This document shows, one piece after another, positions 22,401-34,400 of a DNA stretch of 39,739 nt. The first letter of the stretch is position 1. Each line of letters opens with the position of its first letter. The notes under the pieces were generated by a model. The model made no database searches, was not told the DNA's origin, and saw only the letters and a list, made by a program, of their open reading frames with translations. Origin of the DNA: Apostichopus californicus (lineage: Eukaryota > Echinodermata > Holothuroidea > Aspidochirotida > Stichopodidae); the NCBI GenBank assembly GCA_020650975.1, contig JAIPMN010019463.1:1632-41370 (forward strand), in the 5' to 3' direction. The translations under genes and the position numbers were made by a program.

Positions 22401-25400
22401 AGTATACTGTATTCTTTGACTTTTCAAAAGGTTTATAAAATATCCCTTCTTTCATCGAAAAATTACATTCCATAGTGAATATATTAATGCATTTAATTGT
22501 CAGCACTTCACTTTTATTGCTGGAATTGCAATCCATACATTTGTTCGACACAATTCGTACAAAGTCTTAATTTTTGTAAGAAATGATTCCAATCTCGAAG
22601 GGATCAAACTCCCCTGGTACTCACCCCACCCCACCCCTCTCCGACTACAGTTGTTTTCTCATTTTATAAAATTTTATATGAAGATCAAATCACAAATTGA
22701 ACCATAAGATCATCGTTATTTTTAAAGTTTGTTATCTTATAAGATTCCTTGATTTTATTCTGAACATGTTCAATATATAATCAAAGATACCAGAGGTGTT
22801 TAACAAGATAAAATACAGTCAAACATATTTGGCTACTCTTTGTAATTGGCTTCAACCCATTGTTGGAGGTGAGATACCACCGACTCAAAACATACTTACC
22901 GATGTGTAACTTGGGATTACACGATGGACCGCTTAAAAGCTGAGACACGCTCTCAGAATCCATGACGTCGAAAATAAGGAAGACACTCTGCTATCGCGGG
23001 TCTTTGTGTGTTTGTTTCAAGATTAGGAAGGATCCAGATAAAAAGAGGGTATTTTAGAATTAAGGAAGAATGACTAGGTGAAGAAAAATTTTCCTTTGAA
23101 CTTCTGTGGCTGCTGCAGTATGCCAGTCAGTTAAATATAGAATCAACATCTGATAGATTCGTATAAAGGTGTTTTTTTATTTTTTCGGTCCTCATTTTGT
23201 AATTGGTCACTGGTGTGTTATTCAAGATGAGATGCTTGTGTTCGGTGAAACGATCTTCATTTCTCTACAGCAAACGGGCAAAGCTGTGCGTTTGTCAAGT
23301 AAAAGTAAGCGAATCATGATTTTGAAAGAAAATTTGTTTGTGTGTGATTGATATAAAATGTTGGAATAACCAGAAATTGTGATTTTCTGAGATTGTGGTG
23401 TCTTAATGTACTCTGTGAAATCTGTTCTGCGCACCCATCCGATTTATTCGTACAACGGACATGGGAACTAAAGGAACTCATTGGAACATTAAATGACCAA
23501 AAATGTCTTATTTTGGAATAATATTCTGTCCTCGTGAAGATTATTTCTGTATCCAAAACTTTTGTTCAGAGGATCATCGGCAGTAATGCAAAATTCAGTG
23601 ACTTTAAGGTGATAAAATAGGTTCAAGTTTTGATGCAAGGGATCTTAACCTCAGAATGCGTCTGTTCTGGGAGAGAAAATTATCCATGAGAAGGAACAAA
23701 AGTCAACAGTTTTGTACCTCATACTTGAATGTAAGTATAGAAGTAATGCAGTAAGAATTAACAGGACTTGAGAATTATACCTGAAGAGGGCTAATGTGTC
23801 GCTATTTCTTTTTTTTTTCTAGCATGCAATAAATTACCATGATTTATCCAAAGCAAATATCTGTCAACCCTCCCTCCCCTCCCCTCCCCCCCAAAAAAAA
23901 TTGTCAGAATTTGTTTTTGAGAAAACTGGTCATGCCTGTTCCCCATGTGCAGTGTTGTTGAAATTGACTGTCCACATGAAATTCTTACTGTGAAATTATT
24001 GTGGGTGGAGGGGGGGGGGGACCATGATGTCCCTTATAATATGGACCATGATTTCCCAGTGTCTATGTCCCTTATGATAGTTTATCTTTTTATACTACCA
24101 TAGTATTAATTAACTGTTTGGGTTGGTTGCAAGCTGATCAATTTCCAATTTTTCTAGAATATGACAGAGCTTTTTATACTCATTTCAAATCAAATTGTTT
24201 GTACAATCAAAGAGACACTGTTGTAGATTTTTTGTCTCACCCAAATAACCACCTAATAACTTGTGTCAGATAGTGATATTAGTCACGTACTCACGTACAA
24301 GGTACAAAATTTTGGATCTTATTTTAAGGTAGCAAACTACATTTGTTCTGCTGATGCACTATAAATACTGATATGTATGGAAAAAGAAGAAACATCACTA
24401 AAATCAACATTTAACCTTGCTTTAAGTACACAACTTGTATTACAATAGAATGTGTTAAAATCCACACTTTTTTGTGTATTTCGTCAATAAAACCACAATT
24501 GACGCAGAAGATGAAAGGCCGGTGAAACTGTTGTTCTTGGACACGGGTTCAAGGAAGCCAGCATGCCAGTCATGATATAGACTAGTATTTGCATGCCTAT
24601 GTTCCATAAAATTAATTTCCTATAGCTAGTCCAGATTTCTTATAAGGTGGGCTAAGTTTATGTCCCCCACCCACCCCTCTGACCCTCGATAGCTCTTGAT
24701 TCCAGTCTACTACTAAACCTCTAACGTACCTTGGTGTTCTGACAATGGATCAGGCAATTCATGCGTAGCAGTGATGTCATTTTCTTGATCTCTAAATGGT
24801 TGCACTTAAGTTTATGAGTGAGTCCTCTTTCATTTTAAGACTGAGGCATTGTAACTGAAGTCCAAATAATTCGAGTTGAATTTTTTGAAACCAGGATGTA
24901 TGCATTGTTTGTGGGACGTTCAATACCATTAATTTAGTGCATCTCGGTTCTTCCTTGTGGTAGATTTGGAATAATAAAAATGTTGCAAACTGGCAGTTAA
25001 TAAAAATTGGGTATTGAGAAAAATATTGTTGTAGAACATTCATGGCAGGAGCTTTCTGGAATGTACTTATTGAAAACAAGTTTGGAGGGCAAACCTAAAA
25101 AAAAAAATAATAATAATAAAATAATAAAAAAAGTTTGGAGGCAAACCTGATGATTGTTGAGCAAGATTTATAAGCCCTTCTGAATTGTCTGCTATATGTT
25201 TCTTTTTGTTTTACCATATTAACTTGTTTTCATATTTGCTAATTAGGTTTCGGTTGTCTTCACTCACTCGGTATTTAATTTTTCTTTCCGTTCCTTTTTC
25301 ATATCTTTCAGGTGAGACGCCACTCTATACAGAAGCAACATAAAATTTCTCCTTCTGATATTGTTTTAGTATCTGATCCACAGAGCAATGTGGTCTTCCT

Positions 25401-28400
25401 TTCTTCCACCCCTGGGGTTGCTACGGTAATGTTTATGAATATTCAGTAGTACTCTATTGTTTAATTTTCTGGTGGCGGTGGTAAGTCACATATGGTTAGG
25501 CAGTTTGCAGGACCGTCTGAAGGCAGGTATTCATCATCAATCGTAACAAAATGTTTATAAATATTCAGTACTTTTGACCAACAATCTACACCAAAAGAAA
25601 GAAGAAGAGGAGCAAATAAATGGAAAAATGGTTTATTACATTAAAAATTATTAATAAAAATATTTATAATAATTCAAGTTATGTTTAGCTTATCGTAAAA
25701 CTGGGGACTTAAGATTGACAATAAGCTCCAGCAATAATCTTTCATAAATGGTGTCCCTTCACAAATTTTGCTAGGAAATTAGACAAACAGAGGTCTCATT
25801 AAAATATATGTGATAGATCAAAAGCACATTTGTATTTGACAGTTGACACACCTGACACATTTTTTCCACCCTCCCCCCCCCCTCCAAGAGATGGTTTTAT
25901 GATGAAAGTGAGCAAGCTGCAATTATTATGAGAAAAGTGACAAAACTTTAAATTCTTCAGTAAGCAGAGAAACCAGCCAGGTGATTGTATGATCATTGGA
26001 ATAAACTGGGTTATATTATAAATATATTTTCTATCATTCATTGTTTTCCCCTTTGTTCTCCGTATTTCAGAGGCCAAGGACAGTCCGATCAGCATCTCAG
26101 GAGGTAAGAGCCATGATTAAGAATTTCACATTGTGAGAATTTAGAACAGATTATTGGCTTCAACTTTTAGTGACGGTTTTATGACATGAATTTAGTGACT
26201 GTGCAGATACTCTGTAAACAACCAATTCACATAGCAGCATTCAATAATATGTTTGAGAGTCCTTGCTGATAGTATTATGGACGATACTGTCCTGGCACAG
26301 CAGACTTGCAATGAGTCTGTCCAGTCCAGAGTCCTTGCTGATAGTATTATGGACGATACTGTCCTGGCACAGCAGACTTGCAATGAGTCTGTCCAGTCCA
26401 GAGTCCTTGCTGATAGTATCATGGACGATACTGTCCTGGCACAGCAGACTTGCAATGAGTCTGTCCAGTCCAGAGTCCTTGCTGATAATATTATGGACGA
26501 TACTGTCCTGGCACAGCAGAGTTTCAATGAGTCTGTCCAGTACAGAGTCCTTGCTGATAATATTATGGACAATACTGTCCTGGCACAGCAGACTTGCAAT
26601 GAGTCTGTCCAGTCCAGAGTCCATGCTGATAGTATTATGGACGATACTGTCAGGAGGCAGCAGATTTGCAATGAGCCTGTTCTCATTTTCTTCTGGAACT
26701 TTCTAAATCTCTGAATTATTCAGAGATATTAAGGTGTGTTAAAGTGATACAATGTCTCAGTAATAATAGAGTACTGTGGGGAAATACTTGTTGTAGGTAG
26801 AGCATGAGAGACTGTTAATTGTGTGACAAGGTTTTGGGGTCATGCAGTAGTGCCAACAGGCTCTGAATAAAACTGAAAGTCATTCAAACTGCATATATAT
26901 CTATAGTTTGATAGGGTAATATGCCCTTGTTAGCTGTGACATATTCAACCGTGTCAAATATTCTCCTACACCTAACACATTACTTTTCATCTAATGTGTG
27001 AAAGTCTGGTCTGACTAAAACAATTTGTCAACCAACCCTCAAAATACCTACTTTCCATCTATGACCTCATCATTCTCTTTTGTCTCTGGTCACAATGCTT
27101 GCTTTATATGTTTATGTTAAAGTTGCTGGCTGTTTCATCCCCATGACTTAAGTACCCTCTTCTTCAGAAAGGACAGCTCAGGATTAGGGGGAAGTGGTAA
27201 ATTTTTATGTGCTGGTACTTACCAGTGGTCGAGATTGAACTTGTATTTCAACCACCTTTGTGTCCATGGACTTTATCCTTGTTGGGGAATTCAAATGGCT
27301 CATTTGATAGTGTTAAATGGAGTGTTTATCTTACCTGCAATATAATTTCCTCTAATATCCACTGGGGGGGACGTTTAGTCCTTTGGACTGTTCCAACAAC
27401 AACTGCTATTGGCCGAATCGGGGCGGGTGGAGTGGCTGTGAAAATGCTAATTGTTAAATAATACCATTATTGAATCTCCTGGTGTCAGCGAAACACTTCA
27501 TATTTGGAAGGGTAGACCAAAGAAATGTGTACTAGCTGTGTTAAGGAGAGAGAACTACTGTATATGAAACACACATATCTCTGTGATTTAGCAGGTGTCT
27601 AGTGAACTTGGAATTACTTATTCGCAAGCGTATACTCCTTGTACATCAGAACACGACATCATAGTGTTTAAATGAACAGACTTGTGTATGCAGAGAACTT
27701 TCATTTTATGTAGGAGTAGGTGCAGTAGCAGCATGTTCAGTTTCGCATCGGGGACAAATAATTTCCAACTGTTTTGACTCGGAAGGGTTTCAAGTGCCTT
27801 ATTTGCTTGACGATATTATCATATATTAATCGGATCTGGATTTTAAGGAGCGCGATTCGAACATTCATCATCTTTTACTATTGCCGGTTATTTTGGAATG
27901 ACTTCAAAGTGACACCAGTATCATTCGATAGAGAACCTCTTATGTTGACTTTTCAAACGGCAAGCTTGAGAAAAAAATAGTTTACTTTCCGCTCATTTCA
28001 TATCACAATTTTGACTAAGATTTCGTACCTCTCTCTTCGAACCAGTTTCTAAAACCTTCAGAAAGCTCTTGGAAGAAATTTTCAGGGTTGCTAAAGTGTA
28101 TTTGCAAGGTTTCATCAGCAATGAAATTAGAACTTTCTTTTATCCGTTCCTGGCTAATTAATATCTAGCCTACATTTCCTGCAAAGTTGTTTGCCAGTTG
28201 GAAACAATTTCATTCAAAATTGGGAAATACTGTGAAGGTTTGCTAAAAGTTGCACGAATTTAGCTAAATTAAGCCCAGAATATATTAATGCTGTTTGACA
28301 ATGGTTTTATAAGAAACAGGCTGCAGACAATTGTGGAATTTTGCCCAAAGTAACTTGAACTGACATCCAGCTGGATCTTTTAGAACTTAATTTCAGTTTC

Positions 28401-31400
28401 CAGAATTTATGTCTCAAATTTAGGAAATGGATGCAAGCTGAATTCTGATTTGCTGCCCTTTAAATGTGTTTGATTTATTGTCACTCTTTGGTGTAAACTG
28501 ATTTTGAAATTCTTTTAATTATTATAATCGATCGACTCGAAATTTCAAGGCGGCATAATGATGAATTCAAACAGTAAAACATCACATCATCATCATCATA
28601 ATCATCATCATGTGATCGGGGGACACAGAAGCCCCATATTAAATAGGAGAACGTTACCCGAGAGAGGAGATCTCCGTAACAAGGCCTTCCGAAAGAAACG
28701 CGGTTCCGAACCCATCGTTCATTCCTCGCAACATCTATTCGTCGAGGACGAAGTTGATTTGGGCTTTGAAGAACCTGTTTATACCTGTATGTCGGATGAC
28801 CGACTGGGCCATTACTGGGGCAAAGGATTAGAAACTGTGGTAGGATTTCCCAACTTCACATTGCAGATGGTAACAAAACCACGCAATATAAAAAAAGTTG
28901 ATCCAAACTTTCTTTTACTCTTTGTATTCTGACGTATTCCTTCGTTCTTTCATTGATCGTTCATTTTCCATGATTCCTTATTGATGTTCATCTTTTAAGT
29001 CTGTTTCTAGCAAGACTTTCACGTCAAAACCTTGCTCGCATGTGGATCTAGCCTTTGTCACGACAGTGCTTTCGACTCTGAGATGTCACAAAGGTACACG
29101 CATCCGTGTTACCCAAACCACAATAGTTTCTTGCATTGCCAGATAATCTATACCTCCTATCACATCGGTACAAGCAATTTACCTTGCATACATACCATTG
29201 CTACATACGGATAAGCAGTGACGAATCAGTTTTGCTTATATCGCTCGGTTTCGAGTGTGGATGACTGGGGTTAAATAAACTATCGTACCATTAGTCTAGC
29301 TCAGGGTGCAATGACGTGGTTCAATTATAATCTAATTTGGTCGTTACTTCAGAGTTTCTCACCCCTGTGGTATATTTTATCATCCCCCACCTTTCTCTTT
29401 GCCCTCCAGGAGGAGTTTACAGGTTTCTATGGCTTGTTACTCCAGACTCTGTTGCATCCTCTCGGTAGAATGGAGACGGTGGACTGCAATCCCCTGGCGC
29501 TGGTAGCTCATTGCCAGAGGGTGAGTGAAGGGCAGCATGATTTTGAATTATTCTTCAAATAGTAGTCAGTGATACAATCGTACATATCGATCCCACCGTG
29601 ATCATTAAGGGTCGCTGGAGCAAAGGGTAGAAGGGGAGCAAATGTAAGTGTGTATGAAATTATATTTCATCTGTATTTGTACCAACGTGTGCTAAATTTT
29701 ACCGAATAAATTTATTTTTCTTCGACTTTGGAGGGAATTGAGGGGAAGAGGGTTTCAGTTTCGAGAGGAGAGGGAAAATGGGGGAGGGGATGGAAGATGG
29801 GGGAAGGGGAGGGGAGGAAAAAGGGGGAGAAGGGAAGGGAGTCTTCACCTAAACCCCATTTTTAGATATAAGTTGCTATTTATATTTTACTGTGAATGCT
29901 AGGTATCATTTTCCCTATGACTAACAGTTTGGTTTTGTATTCACTGCCTGGAACTAGTACATACAGAATTCCAGTCGTGTCTTTGTTGTTGACTCAACTC
30001 TAACTGCTTAGCTGCATCTGTGGTGACAAACAGCTAAAGTGTTTACTCCGCAAACAAAGGCCACCTTAACTATCCCACATCCTTCGTCATCCAACATTTC
30101 TGAAAATATCAGAGGTCAGGGGATTTGTCAATATTGAGCTCAAAGACAATTGCAGACGGAGCTTGTAAAGCTAATAGTGGCTATTTAGTACGTGTGCTAC
30201 CTGACATCACCCCTGGGTTACACATGTGGAGGAGGGCCTTCATGTACTCTGGTACATGTAGCTACACTAGGTAATTTGAGGACCCCCCCACAACAGTGGC
30301 GGAGCATCCATACAGTCAGGGGGGCGGTTGCCCCCCCTGACGGACTCAAATGGACTGCTGGCGTCCTTTTCAGCTTTTTACCACTTTTTACTTATTCGCG
30401 ATTGTTGACTTTTTATTGCACTCTCATCTACCTTTTGACATTTGTCCCATTTGTTGGTGATGACAATATTTATTCTTCGTTTATCTGCAAATTAGCAAGG
30501 CCTGGACAGGGTAATTTCCGGCGATCTAGGGAGTATCTTTTCTCAAAAAATTTCTGTACGCGCCGCGCCAACCTGTGGTGGCGCTCCGCTTAGATAGTGT
30601 CAAAAGCGCCCCTACAGACCATTCTCGACCCCCCTGACCAATACCCCTAGCTCCGCCACTGCCCCACAACAAAAGTTTGAGAGGGGGGAGGGGCATGGTT
30701 AGTCAGAGTCAGACATATCCAAGGACTTGGAAGTTGTAACCCTTCACCGCTTTAAATACCATCCCTGGATGATTCCATAACCAAGCTTTTACCATTGTTG
30801 CTTGTTTTATTGTAATGCACTCATAGGATGATTTTGACAGTTGTAGGCTGGTTTATAATTCATACACACTCTGTAGACTTTTATAGGTAGATTGTAAGGT
30901 AGTGTGAGACGTATAGCTGTTTGAGGAAATTTAACGGGTCGGTCGGAATATTGACTATGTGAACCACAGACAAAGAAAACGAGACAATACAACTGAAGTG
31001 AAAAAGATCACGAGTAATCCAAAGAAAATATTGGGATTATAATGTAAATCTCAAAATTCATTGGACCAGAAAACAGAAGGAACTAGGTGGGAAAGCTTAA
31101 AAGTTGAACCCAGAAAATCAGTCAAGGAATTTACGAAACAAGCATCGTACGATTGACTTATTCAAGAGTTGTGTATTTAATCAGCAAAGGTCAAGTGTAC
31201 TTGTTTAAAATACGAAAAGAAATATTGTTGATTTACTTGACAGAAATTATTATAAAGGTTCCCTATCTTGATTTGCTTGGTTTCTGACAATATCTGACAG
31301 TAGTGCTTCTTCTCAAAGAAGGAGACCGAGGGGGGTGGGGGGGGGGGATTGGGTAGTCATGGAGAAAATGGAAGAAAAAAGTACAGTTGATGTTATGAAA

Positions 31401-34400
31401 TATTACACTAACATAGCTTAGTTACTTTTAATTAATAATAAAAGTTTTGATGAAGGTTCACCTACAATATTGGAAAGCTAAATGTCATATTGTTTTTTCT
31501 TCAACCAACTTTGTCAATGGTTTGAAGAAAGGAAACTGACATTGTGTCATCTAGCTGCTTCCGTCACAGTTATAAATTAACCCCACCCCCCCACCCCCTT
31601 GGTGGAAATGTACGAGGGGTTGATTTTTTTTGTGTGTCAAACATAGGGGCATTCTATCTGAATACTACTCTACGTAATTTGTGGCACTTTTTTGATAAAA
31701 GTTGCCATTGAGATCTGGGGCATTCTTATTATTTTTATCTTATTATTTATATCATTTCAATAGGTCTTTGGTGTGGACAATGCTGAGCATGGCAAACTGG
31801 TGAAGAAGGAACTCACTAAAATTGTAAGTAGAGTTTGAAATTAAATTCTGTAGGGCTGGGTTTGGGGGGGGGGGGAGAAGATAACATTTTGGCTTATTTT
31901 TGGTAACGTTTTTCTAAATCATAGGCACTTACATGTATATGACAGGCCTCAGTTTAATTTTGGCAAAAAATCAGGTTTTCAGGAATATTATCACAGGGTA
32001 CGTGGAGGATACAGAATATGTTGAAGTGGGAGTGGTCACACTCTTGACCTGGGAACAGTATTGCAGAAAAGAATTATTTGAAGCCTTAAAGGGTGTGAAG
32101 ACTCGCGCAAAAAGAAACGTCTAATGCCGGTAATCTGACCTAGTTTCGAATGAGGTGTAACAGAAGTGTTAGACACCACTATCGATCCCAGAAAAAAACC
32201 ACACACAGCTTGCTACCGTCGGTAATTAGACACTAGTGTACAGTCAGTACATACAGCTGCGGTCAATACCCACACAAGGTATCACGTTTCATTACTGTCT
32301 GCATTTTGTAGCGACACAAACAAAACGTCACTTGCAAGCAACAGAAAGTTAACTTTTTCAGATGGCCGCACGCGGTTTGGGGCGATTCTTCAATGCCTTT
32401 AAACGAAACTCCCATCAGAATAAAAAATGGAAAGAAAAAGGGTGGGAGGATCAGACTGCGATAAAGTAAGTTTACTATACTGTATTGTACTGTACTATAC
32501 TATAATATACTATGCTATACTAGTATAGATACTAATACTAGACTATACTGTACTATATCTTTCTTTTATTTGTCTTACAGCCAAGTAGCTACCTACTGAA
32601 GGTGACAGTTGTGGAAGCCAAGGATATCAAGAGCATGGATGCAAATGGTAAGATGATAATTTAATAACCTGAAGCCTGGAAAATGATTTCATTTATGGCG
32701 ATATTTGCAAACTCTCACCTTATTACCAACTTCACTTACTGTAAAGAATGTGTTATAGTGTTACTTTTCATCATTGGGGTGTGTGGGTTAAGGTTATACT
32801 TTTAATTTAAACCAATTAATTTAAACCAACTTAAAAATAAATAAATAGGAGATGGAGGGTATAGAGTCAGGGTTAAACCTGCTGTTTCCTAATTAACCAC
32901 ATAACACATAGTATAATACAGATGACTTGAGAACAGTCCTATGGACAGGTAAACCCCATATTGGGTAATTTGTAGGCATTGATCAAGTCTGTCACATTTA
33001 AATGAGGAATGCTGTTTTGTTCTCACTGTTGTTGTAAAGTGAGAATTGCATTCTGACTTAAAAGTGAATAATTCTAAAATCCTAAATTACGTGGCATTTA
33101 CATGAGACGTTACCAGATCCATTTACCTGGTCGATGCTGTCCTACTATCAGAACTCACCAAACTGTCTTTAGACCCTTTCCTTTAAGTAATAGCGCCATC
33201 TATTTTTTTTCATTTTTTTTTTTTCTTCTCCTTTCTTTAGGTTTGAGTGACCCCTACTGTCTGATAGCTCTCCTAAACAAGGGCGCTGCTGCAGGTGACA
33301 ATTCCAGCCTCCAGCATTCCACATCTATGGTTGATCAAACCGAAGCCGCCAACCCAGGTGAGGGGGACCTTAAATAATTTTCAGACATTTTAAATAATTT
33401 TTTATTTTATGATAAACCCAAAATCTAGCTGTTACATTTGTTGCAAGGAAAATACTGCTTTATTCAAAATTAATAAAAATAAAAATTTAAGTAAAAAGAT
33501 GAAAGGTTTGAGAAAAGGGTGGACCTGTCTGACAACATATCCAACCACACGAACAGCCCCCTCTAAAACTAGTGTGAACTTGTGACCTATGACCCGGCAA
33601 GGAGAGTAGCTAACCCTCTCTGCACTGTCATACTTCCCCCGTTCTGATATTCCGAGAGAAAGAATTAAATAGGTATATATCATACCATGCATTTTGACCT
33701 TCCCTTCCCACCCTGATAGGCAAACTTAAACGGAAGACAGTCAGTTCAGGTGAAATTGAGCCTCCGAGTCCTGGGTTGCCACGGAAACAGTCGACCGACA
33801 TCACCGATCTGATTCCTGGGATGGAAGGTGCGGAAGCATTCTTCAAGACGGAATGTCAGAAGGAGACACTTCACCCGGTTTGGAACGAAGAGTTTCACAT
33901 GCAAGTATTTTTACTTCCCTTTTCTTTTCCAGTAATTTAAGCCTGATAGTTGACTTGTTCTGCAGTAGCAAGAACAGTGCATAGCCTAAATACTGATTAT
34001 CGGTATTAAAGGCCCTTTAGAACAGCCACCCGAAACAGAAAGATTCAATATTGAAAAAAAAATGATTGGATCATCAAAGTCATTACGCTGTTGTTTTTTG
34101 ATGTGTTAGGTTTGCATGTGTATCTATTGCTTAGGCCTCAGGTATATTTAGTGTCCAGGTTAGTGGGGGGAGGGGTTGGGTGGTGAGGAGAGGTCCATGG
34201 CCTCCTGTCACCACAACTGTCACACGTTGAGCCCCCCCCCCCCTTTGTTAGCATAAAAACTCAACTATATATAGCTCTATCAATTTTGTGTTTTTTTCCT
34301 TTCTAGGGAGGTGTTAGCGATCGAAGGTCGTAGCCTTAGCATCACCATGTGGGACTTTGACGAGGAGACTAGCCTGTGGTCTGCTATGAAGGGCGTTGAA

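Larger units (their letters stand above)
13406..25311. other. 11.9-kb intron, mostly without recognised genes
   Basis: It holds G- or C-homopolymers (about 13620-13634, 13729-13744, 14046-14058, 14414-14426, 17940-17970, 20667-20683, 22166-22180, 23875-23892, 24008-24020), an assembly gap, a LINE tail, a G-quadruplex-type repeat and a SINE. No further exon was recognised, though small ones could be missed. Confidence 0.5.

Noticed and set aside
24490..24545. TGACGCAGAAG ... GGTGAAACTG resembling another hammerhead core
   Set aside because: The core lacks CTGANGA in the right place and has no GTC after GAAAC, so the match is too weak.
26192..26714. Repeat-protein frames over the 72-bp array
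   Set aside because: Several frames on both strands are equally open, and no acceptor, donor or promoter supports them.
31933..32124. 63-codon frame MYMTGLSLILAKNQ...
   Set aside because: It has no splice or promoter support and lies between two conserved exons; it is more likely part of a dispersed repeat.
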